The notes: generated by a model from the letters alone, not told the origin. Shown: positions 9,382-18,402, counted from the first letter of the stretch. The stretch: 59,521 nucleotides of DNA from Tannerella sp. (GCA_031270465.1 JAISXP010000129.1:1-59521); one strand, 5' to 3'. Made by a program: numbers and translations.

Positions 9382-10224
9382 ATGAGCACAATTATCGAAG
9401 AGCGCTGGGGTACGCATCCCGGCGATGTGAAGCACTACGACACAGCGCAGTTGAGAAGAGAATTTCTGGTTGAAAAGATTTTCGAGCCTGATGCCGTACG
9501 GATGACCTACACGCACAACGACCGTCTGATTATAGGCGGAGCGCTGCCTGTGAATGAAACTATCAAACTGGAAACTGTTCCGCTCATTCGTTCGGAATAT
9601 TTCTGTGAGCGGCGTGAGATGGGGATTATTTGTATTGAAAACGAAGGCACTGTGTCTGTCGACGGAGTGGAATTTGAATTGGCGTACAAAGATGCCGTGT
9701 ATGTCGGACGGGGCTCCAGGGAAGTCTTGTTCAGGAGCAAGACGGCTTCCGCACCGGCCAAGTTCTATTTTGCATCGTCGCCGGCGCATACGGGCTATCC
9801 GTCGACGCCTGTCACGAAAGAGATGCGCCGCACGCGCAATCTGGGTGCACAGGCGACATCCAACGAACGCATCATGAATCAGATCATTCTGAGCGAAATC
9901 GTGCCTTGCTGCCAGTTGCAGATGGGACTTACGGAACTGCAGACCGGCAGCGTGTGGAACACCATGCCGCCACATACACACTCGCGCAGAATGGAAGCGT
10001 ATTTCTATTTCAAAGTACCTGCCGAACAGTCCGTTTGCCACTTTATGGGCGAACCGCAGGAGACGCGCCACATCTTCATACATAACGAGCAGGCTGTCAT
10101 ATCTCCGTCGTGGTCAATACATTCCGCCGCGGGGACGAGCAGCTACACGTTTATCTGGGCAATGTGCGGCGAAAATCTTGCCTACGACGATATGGATACT
10201 TTTACGGCCGATAAACTCAGATAA
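9382..10224 (+). CDS. kduI: 5-keto-4-deoxyuronate isomerase
   Basis: A 280-residue cupin enzyme that converts 5-keto-4-deoxyuronate (the product of pectin and other uronic acid lyases) into 2,5-diketo-3-deoxygluconate. The metal-binding set is visible: H198 and H200 in PPHTHSRRMEAY, E205, and H247 in SWSIHSAAG. Length matches the family. The DUF4861 lipoprotein gene starts 11 bases later, so the two are co-transcribed. No kduD, lyase or hydrolase lies next to them. No exact promoter was found upstream, only a weak TACCTTAG at 9302. Confidence 0.95.
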   Translation: MSTIIEERWGTHPGDVKHYDTAQLRREFLVEKIFEPDAVRMTYTHNDRLIIGGALPVNETIKLETVPLIRSEYFCERREMGIICIENEGTVSVDGVEFELAYKDAVYVGRGSREVLFRSKTASAPAKFYFASSPAHTGYPSTPVTKEMRRTRNLGAQATSNERIMNQIILSEIVPCCQLQMGLTELQTGSVWNTMPPHTHSRRMEAYFYFKVPAEQSVCHFMGEPQETRHIFIHNEQAVISPSWSIHSAAGTSSYTFIWAMCGENLAYDDMDTFTADKLR

Positions 10225-10235
10225 GTTTTGCCGCT

Positions 10236-11402
10236 ATGAAGAAGACAATCCTTCTGACGGCCATCGCCGTGTGGTTTGTTGCTTCGTGTTCGCAGGAGGC
10301 AACATTCCGCATCACCGTTGACAATTCGGGCGATTATGACCGTACAGATGAAGTTGTTGAGATTCCGCTGAATGTCCTGCAGGGCAAAGTGCTGCCTGAG
10401 AACGGGCAGACTTTTGTCGTGAAAAACAGCGACGGCGAAATCGTCGTTTCGCAACTTACGTACGACGGAAAACTCATCTTTCAGGCCGGCGTCGAAGCCG
10501 GAAAAACAGCCGTGTATACCGTTTCGGCCGGCGAGCCGCCGATGTTCCACCCCAGGACATACGGACGGTTTGTCACCGAACGCAAGGATGACTTCGCCTG
10601 GGAAAACGACCGTGTAGCTTTCCGTATCTACGGCCCCGCCCTGATTGCGGTCGACTGTCCGAGCAACGGCCTCGACCTTTGGTATAAACGTACGGGCGAC
10701 CTGATTATCGACAAATGGTACAGGGATGACATTGCAGGCATACGCTCGTATCACGAAGACCATGGCGAGGGTCTGGACGACTACAAAGTCGGACGGACAC
10801 TGGGCGGCGGCATGATGGCGCCTTATGTCGGCGAAAAACTCCGGCTGAACGAAAATTTCGCAAAGCAGGAACTTCTCGAAAACGGCCCGTTGCGTACTAC
10901 ATTTATATTAATGTATAAAGACATTGAGGTGGACGGTAAACTGTTTGCCGAAAGCCGTACCTTCTCGCTCGATGCAGGGTCGCAACTGACAAAGGTGACA
11001 CAGTCGTACGGTACGGACGAAGCCATTCCCGTGGCGGCAGGCATCGTGACGCGAAAAGGTGAAGACGCCATTCTCAAAAGCAAAACAAAGCACGGCACGG
11101 CTACGCTCATTTATGCCGAACCGGCGAGTAAAACAGTCGGCAAAGTTTATGTCGGCATGGTATTCCCCGGCGGACTGAACGGCACGGCAATCGATTCCTG
11201 CACTATCACCCACGCAATAACCGGAAAGGAAGAATCACATTCGCATCTGCTGGGCGTCACGACTTATCAGCCCGGCGCACCCATAACCTATTATACAGGT
11301 TTCGGATGGAGTAAATATGGCTTCCCGTCGGTGGAAGATTTTGAAACATACATCGGAAGATTTGCGGAAAACCTGGACAATCCGCTGATCGTGAAATATT
11401 GA
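10236..11402 (+). CDS. DUF4861 family lipoprotein, uronate-utilisation associated
   Basis: 388 residues with a lipoprotein signal (lipobox about V-A-S-C, Cys18). The body fits the DUF4861 family, large beta-rich proteins common in pectin and rhamnogalacturonan utilisation loci of Bacteroidota; the family assignment is from memory of its style, not from a search. The gene follows kduI by 11 bases, which supports a role in handling unsaturated uronic acid sugars at the cell envelope. The biochemical activity of the family is not known to me. Confidence 0.7.
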   Translation: MKKTILLTAIAVWFVASCSQEATFRITVDNSGDYDRTDEVVEIPLNVLQGKVLPENGQTFVVKNSDGEIVVSQLTYDGKLIFQAGVEAGKTAVYTVSAGEPPMFHPRTYGRFVTERKDDFAWENDRVAFRIYGPALIAVDCPSNGLDLWYKRTGDLIIDKWYRDDIAGIRSYHEDHGEGLDDYKVGRTLGGGMMAPYVGEKLRLNENFAKQELLENGPLRTTFILMYKDIEVDGKLFAESRTFSLDAGSQLTKVTQSYGTDEAIPVAAGIVTRKGEDAILKSKTKHGTATLIYAEPASKTVGKVYVGMVFPGGLNGTAIDSCTITHAITGKEESHSHLLGVTTYQPGAPITYYTGFGWSKYGFPSVEDFETYIGRFAENLDNPLIVKY

Positions 11403-11422
11403 ACTTCTTCTTCTTTTATTTA

Positions 11423-11486
11423 AACACGGAGACACAGAGAACACGGAGAATATGTTTTTTCTCCGTGTGCTCCGTGTCTTTGTGTT
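11423..11486. repeat. Imperfect 26-bp inverted repeat between convergent genes
   Basis: The arms are 11423-11448 and 11461-11486 around a 12-base T-rich loop, with four mismatched positions. The arms are built of CACGGAG/ACACAGAG words, a composition seen in repeat families dispersed in many bacterial genomes. It sits between the convergent DUF4861 and blaR1-like genes and could serve as a two-way terminator. Confidence 0.7.
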
Positions 11487-11562
11487 GAAAAATAAATACG
11501 CGGAGATTCTTTTCTCCATATTGAAAAAAAATGGTTCTATAACGTTTTGCTTCGGGCGATTA

Positions 11563-13287
11563 TTATAGTCTGAAACTAATCGGTATCGTGAATTTGGCGT
11601 TGACCGTTTTTCCTTTCATTTTGCCGGGTTTCCAGACAGGCATGGCATTGATGATCCGTACGGCTTCGGCATCCAGTTCGGGATTTATGCCGCGGATAAC
11701 CTTGACATCGCTCAGTTTTCCATCCTTCCTTACGACGAAAGCAAGTATTACACGTCCTCCTATGCCTTTTTCATGTATTTCCGCCGGATAGCGAAGATTT
11801 TCAGAAACAAAATCTAACATGGCCTGCTGCCCTCCGGGAAATTCTGGCATTTCTTCCACTACCGTAAAAACCTCGTCCGATAGAGAAGCCGAGGCTGTTG
11901 AAGTCGGTGCCTCGCCGGACGCTACACGGTCGCCTGTAAGACGGAAATTGATCGGCAGCGTGTACTTGCAGGCGACCGTTTTTCCTTTCACTTTGCCGGG
12001 TTTCCAGACGGGCATGACACTGACAACACGCAGGGCTTCGGCATTCAGGTCGGGACTTGCGCTGCGGCGCACTTCGATATTGCTCAGCTTTCCGTCTTTT
12101 TCCACAACAAATGAAATTGTTACACGACCCTGAATGCCTTTTGCCTGTGCTTCCACCGGATAGCGAAGATTTTCCGAAATAAAATCAAGCATGGCCTTTG
12201 GGCCTCCGGGAAATTCTGGCATTTCTTCCACTACCGTATACACGGAGTCAGGCGGCACGACCGCATTCGTTTCCGGGATCGGGACAGGCTGCCCGGCAGC
12301 CATATCCGTTTCCATTACAATTTTTGCTTCGACGGGATTGTCCGTTAAAACAAAATGACTAACTTTGACGCTCGAAATCCCGTCGAAATGACGCGCGATT
12401 TCGGGACGGGCGAAGGCTGCCATTCCGATGGCTGCCAACGGGAGTACACAAGTGTACTTCAACCGTGCCCACGAACTTGAATTTTTTTGAAACATCATAG
12501 TGATACGTTTTTTTAGATTACTGTGATTAAAGCTGTTGGCCATTGAATAGAGCTTTGCGCCAACAGCTTTTTTAATTAATAAAAGTTGATATTGTTTTGC
12601 ATTAATGCCTTTGTTGAGTACGTGCCGATCGGCTTCATATTCGTGAATGTTTTGCAGTTCACCGTATGTCAGCCACGCGGCAGGGTTGTACCATTGAAAC
12701 AGGAGGAAGAGTTCCGCAAATATCAGGTCGACACTGTGATACTGACGGATATGCGCCTGTTCGTGCATGAGGATGATTTCGCCCGCTTCGTGCATGTCCT
12801 TTTCGGATACGACGATGCAGTTCATCCAACTGAACGGCGCCACGCGACTGTCGGCATGTATCGCCAGGCGGATGCGGCCGTCGAGAAGGCGGCACCGGCT
12901 CCCGCGTATCAGACGGACAATGCCGTACGATGACCGCAAAATGTGCAGCAGGAATACGCCGCATCCTGCCGAATAGATCAGCAGCAGAATCGCCAGCAAC
13001 CGGTTGCCGGCGACCTGCGATGTGGCGGAAGGCAAAGCGGCCTGTCCGTCGAGCGAAACTGCTTCGCCCGATTCGAAGATGAATTGTCCAAACCATTCAT
13101 TTTCAAGTGTATGTTCGAACAGTACGGCAAGGAATGGAATACATGAAGATAGCACCATGATACCCAACAGCGCCATCCGGTTAAAGCGATGAAATGTCTC
13201 CCTGCTCAACAACAGTTTGTAGAACAGATAGAAGACGGCAAGACACAGTGCCGATTTCAGTGAACAGGCAAAAAACACTCCCATCAT
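11563..13287 (-). CDS. BlaR1-type M56 peptidase sensor with two TonB C-terminal domains
   Basis: 574 residues. The N-terminal region has membrane helices and a zinc metallopeptidase site H-E-Q-A-H (175-179) in the M56/BlaR1 arrangement, with E-Y-E-A-D further on. Another membrane segment is near 290. The periplasmic part holds two tandem copies of a TonB C-terminal-like domain (about 345-455 and 475-574), each beginning with V-V-E-E-M-P-E-F-P-G-G and containing the Y-P...G...G-x-V pattern. It overlaps the stop of the upstream blaI-like gene by 4 bases. Presumed role: sense envelope stress or cell-wall damage and cleave the BlaI repressor. The TonB domains replace the beta-lactam-binding domain of true BlaR1, so beta-lactam sensing is not implied. 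Confidence 0.9.
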   Translation of the reverse strand: MMGVFFACSLKSALCLAVFYLFYKLLLSRETFHRFNRMALLGIMVLSSCIPFLAVLFEHTLENEWFGQFIFESGEAVSLDGQAALPSATSQVAGNRLLAILLLIYSAGCGVFLLHILRSSYGIVRLIRGSRCRLLDGRIRLAIHADSRVAPFSWMNCIVVSEKDMHEAGEIILMHEQAHIRQYHSVDLIFAELFLLFQWYNPAAWLTYGELQNIHEYEADRHVLNKGINAKQYQLLLIKKAVGAKLYSMANSFNHSNLKKRITMMFQKNSSSWARLKYTCVLPLAAIGMAAFARPEIARHFDGISSVKVSHFVLTDNPVEAKIVMETDMAAGQPVPIPETNAVVPPDSVYTVVEEMPEFPGGPKAMLDFISENLRYPVEAQAKGIQGRVTISFVVEKDGKLSNIEVRRSASPDLNAEALRVVSVMPVWKPGKVKGKTVACKYTLPINFRLTGDRVASGEAPTSTASASLSDEVFTVVEEMPEFPGGQQAMLDFVSENLRYPAEIHEKGIGGRVILAFVVRKDGKLSDVKVIRGINPELDAEAVRIINAMPVWKPGKMKGKTVNAKFTIPISFRL

Positions 13288-13649
13288 TTTTTGTTTTTTG
13301 TTTCGACTTCGTGAATCAGGGCTTTCAGGTCCTCAATCGAAATGTTTTCATTCCGCACCAGCGACGATACGGCGTGGAGATACGAGTCGTGGAAATATTT
13401 GCTGATAACACCCCGCAACGTCCCCTCGCTGTACTCCTCCTCGCTGACGACGGGATGGTAGCAGTATGTATTGCCGTATGCCCTGTGCGAAAGGAATCCT
13501 TTTTCTTCCAGTCCGCGGACAACGGTTGAAAGCGTATTGAAATGCGGCTTCGGCTCGTCGTAAAACGCGAGTATTTCCTTGATAAACAATGCGCCCTTGT
13601 CCCAGAAAAAACGCATCAATTCTTCTTCTTTGGCTGTCAATCGCAACAT
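13284..13649 (-). CDS. BlaI/MecI/CopY family transcriptional repressor
   Basis: A 121-residue winged-helix repressor. The DNA-binding part (LTAKEEELMRFFWDKGALFIKEILAF) and the segment ending NTLSTVVRGLEEKGFLSHRAYG are typical of BlaI. Such proteins bind as dimers to palindromic operators and are inactivated by cleavage. The gene overlaps the M56 sensor by 4 bases, a translationally coupled pair. Two matching palindromes lie 35-71 bases upstream, consistent with autorepression. A second AUG context is not needed, as the chosen start gives the family's usual length. Confidence 0.93.
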   Translation of the reverse strand: MLRLTAKEEELMRFFWDKGALFIKEILAFYDEPKPHFNTLSTVVRGLEEKGFLSHRAYGNTYCYHPVVSEEEYSEGTLRGVISKYFHDSYLHAVSSLVRNENISIEDLKALIHEVETKNKK

Positions 13650-13683
13650 AATCGTTCATTTTTCCTGCAAAGAACGGGATTAT

Positions 13684-13720
13684 TTAGTTCATGAACTAAT
13701 TTTATTAGTTGAATAACTAA
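13684..13720. promoter_or_regulatory. Paired operators for the BlaI-like repressor
   Basis: TTAGTTCATGAACTAA (13684-13699) is a perfect 16-bp palindrome. TTAGTTGAATAACTAA (13705-13720) shares both TTAGTT/AACTAA arms. Their centres are 21 bp apart, two DNA turns, so two dimers would lie on the same face. Position upstream of the repressor gene fits autoregulation. The rest of the 13650-14000 gap shows only the yicC promoter. Confidence 0.8.
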
Positions 13721-13971
13721 AACGAATCGTTTATTTATGCCATAAGACTGATAATCAAATTCAAAAGTTTGAAGATTCGAAAACGGGATACCATTCGGAC
13801 GAGGTTCTGCCTCACGCACGGCACTTGCGACAGACCGAATAGCTGAAACAATGCAAAACCGTGTCTCGACAGACATCTACAAAAGCCTGTTTATCCTGCA
13901 AATTTTGAAATCCTGTGAAAATCTTCGACAAAAAACAGGCAGCAATCTCCCGGTAATTCATCCGAATGATT

Positions 13972-13979
13972 TACCTTTG
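13972..13979 (+). promoter_or_regulatory. -7 promoter box for yicC-gmk-nadD
   Basis: TACCTTTG matches TAnnTTTG 21 bases before the yicC start codon. No clear -33 element is seen. It argues against using the in-frame ATG at 13851. Confidence 0.55.
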
Positions 13980-14000
13980 CACAAAAAAATTTATCAGTGT

Positions 14001-14873
14001 ATGATTCAATCGATGACAGGGTTCGGAAAAGCTGTGGCCGAACTTCCCGACAAAAAGGTGACAGTTGAAATCAAATCGCTTAACAGCAAACAGCTGGATT
14101 TGAACGTACGTGTTTCGCCCGTATATCGCGAAAAGGAGATGCAGATACGCAACGAAGTGATGCAGCGCCTCGAACGCGGGAAAATAGATATTACCGTCAA
14201 TGTCGAAAATATCGGCAGGGATACGTCGACGCAAATCAACTTGCCGGTGCTGGAGGGTTACGTTGAGCAAATCAGGGAAGCGTCTATCCGCCTGCATATT
14301 GCCGAGCCGGCCGACTGGTTTTCGTTGTTGCTGCGCATGCCCGATGCGGTGAAAAACGATGCGACGCTGCCGGACGATGCCGAGTGGGATGCCGTGCACG
14401 GGGCTTTCATCGAAGCCGTCCGACTGTTGACGGATTTCAGGATGCAGGAAGGCGCAATGCTGCAAAAAATCTTTGAAGAAAAAATCGCAGGCATCACCCT
14501 GCTGCTCGAACAGATCGACGTTTACGAGGAAGAACGGATCGGAATAATCAAAATCCGCATCGCCGAGAGCCTGAACAAATTCGCCGACACGGACTACGAC
14601 AGGAACCGTTTCGAGCAGGAGATGATTTATTATATGGAAAAGCTGGACGTGAACGAAGAAAAGAAACGCCTGGACAATCATCTGAAATATTTTGTCGACA
14701 CGCTGCACACGGGGCGGGGACAGGGCAAAAAACTGGGGTTTATCGCACAGGAAATCGGACGCGAAATCAACACGCTCGGCTCGAAAAGCAATCACGCCGG
14801 GATGCAGAAAATAGTCGTACAGATGAAGGACGAACTGGAACAGATCAGGGAGCAGGTACTTAACGTGCTGTAG
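14001..14873 (+). CDS. yicC: YicC family endoribonuclease
   Basis: 290 residues from the start M-I-Q-S-M-T-G-F-G, the family's hallmark N-terminus. The C-terminal DUF1732 half is present (KKLGFIAQEIGREINTLGSK). YicC proteins are RNA-cleaving enzymes linked to stress and small-RNA turnover. The frame is open 50 codons further upstream, but that extension crosses the promoter and has no family similarity. It is followed at 5 bases by gmk, a common pairing. Confidence 0.95.
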   Translation: MIQSMTGFGKAVAELPDKKVTVEIKSLNSKQLDLNVRVSPVYREKEMQIRNEVMQRLERGKIDITVNVENIGRDTSTQINLPVLEGYVEQIREASIRLHIAEPADWFSLLLRMPDAVKNDATLPDDAEWDAVHGAFIEAVRLLTDFRMQEGAMLQKIFEEKIAGITLLLEQIDVYEEERIGIIKIRIAESLNKFADTDYDRNRFEQEMIYYMEKLDVNEEKKRLDNHLKYFVDTLHTGRGQGKKLGFIAQEIGREINTLGSKSNHAGMQKIVVQMKDELEQIREQVLNVL

Positions 14874-14878
14874 GCGAG

Positions 14879-15445
14879 ATGGACGGTAAACTGATCATAT
14901 TCTCGGCGCCTTCGGGTTCGGGTAAATCTACGATTATCAACTATCTGCTGGAATGTCGCCTGCCGCTTGCCTTTTCCGTTTCGGCAACAAGCCGCGCGCC
15001 GCGAGGACAGGAAAGAGACGGCGTGGAGTATTATTTTATGTCGCCCGAAGTCTTCAGAAAGAAAATTGCCGGCGGTGAATTTGTCGAATACGAAGAAGTA
15101 TACAAAGACATATTCTACGGGACGCTGAAATCCGAAATACAGAGAATCGCCGGCACGGGCAGGCACGCCGTGTTCGACATCGACGTCGTCGGCGCCTGCA
15201 ATCTCAAGAAGCAATTTGGCGACAGGGCTTTATCCATTTTCGTACAGCCTCCATCCATCGAAGAACTGCGCCGGAGACTGGAGTTGAGACGAACGGATAC
15301 GCCCGAAAACGTCGCACGGCGGCTGGAAAAAGCGGCATACGAACTCGGTTTCGCCTCGTGGTTCGACGTCGTCATCGTCAACAGCAACCTGGAAAAGGCG
15401 CAGACCGAGGCACTGTGCGCCGTCAGGCAATTCCTTGGGCTATGA
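14879..15445 (+). CDS. gmk: Guanylate kinase
   Basis: 188 residues. It phosphorylates GMP to GDP in the cytoplasm. The P-loop A-P-S-G-S-G-K-S-T is at residues 10-18, followed by the GMP-binding segment (SATSRAPRGQERDGVEYYF). The length is standard. It begins 5 bases after yicC and its TGA overlaps the ATG of nadD (ATGA), so all three are one operon. Confidence 0.97.
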   Translation: MDGKLIIFSAPSGSGKSTIINYLLECRLPLAFSVSATSRAPRGQERDGVEYYFMSPEVFRKKIAGGEFVEYEEVYKDIFYGTLKSEIQRIAGTGRHAVFDIDVVGACNLKKQFGDRALSIFVQPPSIEELRRRLELRRTDTPENVARRLEKAAYELGFASWFDVVIVNSNLEKAQTEALCAVRQFLGL

Positions 15446-16032
15446 AGAATGTCGGCATTTTCTCCGGTTCGTTCAATCCGGTGCATATCGGTCATCTGGC
15501 GCTGGCAAACTGGCTGTGCGAATACGAAAACCTGTCTGAAATATGGTTTCTCGTCACGCCGCAGAATCCGTTGAAAGAAGGCTGCCGGATGCTCGGCTTT
15601 CAGACTCGCTACGAGATGGTGGAGGCCGCCATAGCCGGCTATCCGCGGTTCAGGGTGAGCGATTTCGAGTTGAGCCTGCCACAGCCTTCGTATACGATCC
15701 GGACGCTTTGCGCGCTGCGACGGACATATCCCGAATGTCTTTTCCACCTGGTAATCGGCGCCGACAATTGGGAAAACATAGAACAGTGGAAAGATGCGGC
15801 GGCGCTGGTCGAAGAGTTTCCGGTGCTGATATATCCCCGTGCAGGCTACGACCGTCCGGCGCCTCCGCCTCCGACAAATGTCCGCAGAGTAGACGCACCG
15901 GCGCTGGAAATCTCGTCGTCGTTCATCCGCGATGCCATCAGGCAGGGACGCGACATCCGTTTCTTCCTGCCCGAATCTGTCCGCGAAAAAGCAGTATCAT
16001 ATTTTATGAATCCGCTGAACGGCAATTTGTGA
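15442..16032 (+). CDS. nadD: Nicotinate-nucleotide adenylyltransferase
   Basis: 196 residues from the ATG that overlaps the gmk stop. It forms NaAD from nicotinate mononucleotide and ATP in NAD synthesis. The nucleotidyltransferase motif G-S-F-N-P-V-H-I-G-H is at 9-18 and the C-terminal I-S-S-S-F-I-R motif (EISSSFIRDAI) is intact. Its last 36 bases overlap an antisense transposase-like fragment. Confidence 0.96.
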   Translation: MKNVGIFSGSFNPVHIGHLALANWLCEYENLSEIWFLVTPQNPLKEGCRMLGFQTRYEMVEAAIAGYPRFRVSDFELSLPQPSYTIRTLCALRRTYPECLFHLVIGADNWENIEQWKDAAALVEEFPVLIYPRAGYDRPAPPPPTNVRRVDAPALEISSSFIRDAIRQGRDIRFFLPESVREKAVSYFMNPLNGNL

Positions 16033-16143
16033 GTTTGTCAGATACGATGAATCTTCGTAATCGCAAAAATGTGGCTGACCCTTTAGGGATTCAAATTCTT
16101 CGTAATACTGTGATGCTACTGATAAAAATTCTTCCCTGTTCAT
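15997..16143 (-). pseudogene. Possible 5' fragment of a transposase gene
   Basis: A 48-codon minus-strand frame beginning M-N-R-E-E-F-L-S-V-A and containing Y-Y-E-E-F-E-S-L-K. It resembles the conserved N-terminus of small Bacteroidota transposases (the M-N-x-E-E-F-L ... Y-D-Y-E type). A TATCTTTG -7 box (16176-16169) lies 25 bases upstream. The likeness ends after about 35 codons and the frame then runs into the nadD 3' end. It is most likely a broken insertion-sequence remnant; a chance frame is possible. Confidence 0.35.
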
Positions 16144-16222
16144 AATATACGGTTTTTTATTGTTCATACAAAGATACTTATTTGCCGCGACAATTTGAAT
16201 TGCACCCCCTGCGCGGTATAAA

Positions 16223-16254
16223 TTTGCATATTACGCGCATATATGCGACCTTTG
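16223..16254 (+). promoter_or_regulatory. Promoter of the M3 peptidase gene with internal palindrome
   Basis: TTTG (16223-16226), 20 bases, then GACCTTTG (16247-16254), close to the TAnnTTTG consensus. A perfect 12-bp palindrome, CGCATATATGCG (16236-16247), fills the spacer next to the -7 box, where a repressor could bind. Confidence 0.55.
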
Positions 16255-16279
16255 CAGCATGAAATATCACTCATAGTTT

Positions 16280-18328
16280 ATGACAGACAAAACCAATCCC
16301 CTGCTGGAAGAGTACCGAACGCCGCGCGAAACGGTTCCGTTCGACAAATGCAGGAATGAACATTACATCCCGGCTGTGGACGAAGGCATCCGGCGATGGG
16401 AAAACGAAGTGGAAGCCATAGCAAACAGTCCGCAGGATGCTGCTTTCGAAAACACGGTGGTAGCCTTCGAACGCAGCGGCAGTCTGCTGAAAACGGTTTC
16501 CTCGGTGTTTTTCGGCGTGCTCGGCGCCGAATCGAACGACGAAATGATGGACATCGCGCAGGACATTTCGGCCAAACTGTCCGACTGCCGTAACAACATC
16601 TATCTGAACGCACGTCTGTTCGCGCGGATAAAAGCCGTATACGACTGCCGTGCGTCACTGAATCTTACGACCGAAGACTCCCGGCTGCTGCAGGACACGT
16701 TCGACACGTTTGCCGACAACGGCGCAGGCCTCGTACCCGAAGAGCAGGCGCACTTCCGCCGGTTAAGCGCCGATCTGAACAGGCTGATGCTTGCGTTCGA
16801 CCGGAATGCGCTGAAAGACAAAAACCGCTACGAACTGCATATCACGGACGAAAAGTCTCTCGCCGGCCTTCCCGAAAACATACGCGAAGCCGCGGCAATG
16901 GAAGCAAAGGAACGAAACAGGACGGGATGGGTCTTCACCCTGTCGGAACCGAGCTACAGGCCGTTCATAAAGTATGCCGACAGCCGCCCGCTGCGCGAAC
17001 AGATTTACCGCGCACGAATGAATGTGGGGAACTGTAACGACGAAACGGACAACAGGAATATCATTCGCCAAATCGTCAATATCCGCACGGAAATGGCTCG
17101 AATGCTGGGGTATGAAAACCATGCGGCGTATACGCTGAAAGACCGTATGATCAAAACGCCCGGACAGGTATACGACCTGCTCTACCGGCTGCTCGAAGCG
17201 TACAGACCGGTGGCCATCAACGAATATAATGCCATACGTGGATTCGCGGAGGGAATGGAGAAACAGAAAATCGACATCATGCCGTGGGACTGGAGCTATT
17301 ATTCCGAAAAACTGAAGGATATCCGTTTCGGCGTAAACGACGAAATGACCCGCCCCTACTTCGAACTGGAAAGGGCGACAAGGGAAATCTTCGGACTGGC
17401 AACCCGCCTGTACGGTATCACCTTCGTAAAAAACGGGCAGATACCCGTATATCATCCCGAAGTAGAGGCGTATGAAGTGTTTGACGCTGACGGCAGGTAT
17501 CTGGCCGTACTGTATACCGACTTCTTTCCGCGCAGAGGCAAGCAGTCGGGCGCATGGATGAACAGCCTCAGACCGCAGTACAGGGACGGCGAAGGCGTCG
17601 ACCATCGCCCGCACGTGTTTATCGTCATGAACTTCGCGCGGCCGACAGCAACCAGGCCGTCGCTGCTGACATGCGACGAGATGCGCACCTTCATGCACGA
17701 GTTCGGACATGCCCTGCACGGCATCCTGTCGGACGTAACCTACGAAAGCCTTTCAGGAACAAACGTCGTGCAGGATTTCGTGGAACTGCCCTCGCAGATA
17801 ATGGAAAACTGGATGGAGGAGGAATCGTTCCTTGATCTGGTGGCCGAACACTACCTGACCCGCGAAAAAATTCCTTCCACACTGGTACGCAGCCTGATTC
17901 AGTCGTCACGTTTCAACGCCGGATACATGTGCTGCCGTCAAGTCGGCTTCGGGCTGTTAGACATGGCATGGCACACGCTGTCCGCACCGTTCGACGGCTC
18001 CGTCGCCGAATTTGAGGCACAGGCACAGGCAAAGGCCGCCGTGCTGCCGGCTGTGTCCGGCACGCTGTTCAGCAGCGATTTCGGACATATCTTTTCGGGT
18101 GGCTATGCGGCCGGATATTACGGATACAAATGGGCCGAAGCGCTGGAAGCGGATGCGTTTTCCGTCTTCAAGTCGGCGGGAATCTTCGACAGGGAAGCGG
18201 CCGCGTCGTTTCGCAAAAATATTCTCTCGAAAGGCTCCGCCGAAAGTGCCGAGGCGCTGTACAGACGGTTCAGAGGCCACGACCCGACGATCGACGCGCT
18301 CCTGATACGGGACGGAATAAAAAAATAG
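16280..18328 (+). CDS. dcp: M3 family oligopeptidase (peptidyl-dipeptidase Dcp-like)
   Basis: A 682-residue zinc metallopeptidase with the M3 site H-E-F-G-H at 473-477 and the typical downstream pattern (SGTNVVQDFVELPSQIMENW). There is no signal peptide, so it acts in the cytoplasm on short peptides. Length and end (GGYAAGYYGYKWAEALEADAF) agree with the Dcp/oligopeptidase A group; whether it removes dipeptides (Dcp) or cuts internally (OpdA) cannot be decided here. Confidence 0.93.
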   Translation: MTDKTNPLLEEYRTPRETVPFDKCRNEHYIPAVDEGIRRWENEVEAIANSPQDAAFENTVVAFERSGSLLKTVSSVFFGVLGAESNDEMMDIAQDISAKLSDCRNNIYLNARLFARIKAVYDCRASLNLTTEDSRLLQDTFDTFADNGAGLVPEEQAHFRRLSADLNRLMLAFDRNALKDKNRYELHITDEKSLAGLPENIREAAAMEAKERNRTGWVFTLSEPSYRPFIKYADSRPLREQIYRARMNVGNCNDETDNRNIIRQIVNIRTEMARMLGYENHAAYTLKDRMIKTPGQVYDLLYRLLEAYRPVAINEYNAIRGFAEGMEKQKIDIMPWDWSYYSEKLKDIRFGVNDEMTRPYFELERATREIFGLATRLYGITFVKNGQIPVYHPEVEAYEVFDADGRYLAVLYTDFFPRRGKQSGAWMNSLRPQYRDGEGVDHRPHVFIVMNFARPTATRPSLLTCDEMRTFMHEFGHALHGILSDVTYESLSGTNVVQDFVELPSQIMENWMEEESFLDLVAEHYLTREKIPSTLVRSLIQSSRFNAGYMCCRQVGFGLLDMAWHTLSAPFDGSVAEFEAQAQAKAAVLPAVSGTLFSSDFGHIFSGGYAAGYYGYKWAEALEADAFSVFKSAGIFDREAAASFRKNILSKGSAESAEALYRRFRGHDPTIDALLIRDGIKK

Positions 18329-18361
18329 CGGCAAAAAATAACAACAAATTCAAAATATCAC

Positions 18362-18369
18362 TATTTTTG
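18362..18369 (+). promoter_or_regulatory. -7 promoter box before the dCMP deaminase gene
   Basis: TATTTTTG fits TAnnTTTG, 33 bases upstream of the start codon. No -33 element is evident. Confidence 0.4.
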
Positions 18370-18402
18370 TGACCTCCAAACCCGGATGAGAAAGGTTTTT
18401 GT

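Noticed and set aside
13851..14000. Longer yicC starting at 13851
   Set aside because: The extension crosses a TACCTTTG promoter box and has no family similarity; M-I-Q-S-M-T-G-F-G is the family's start.
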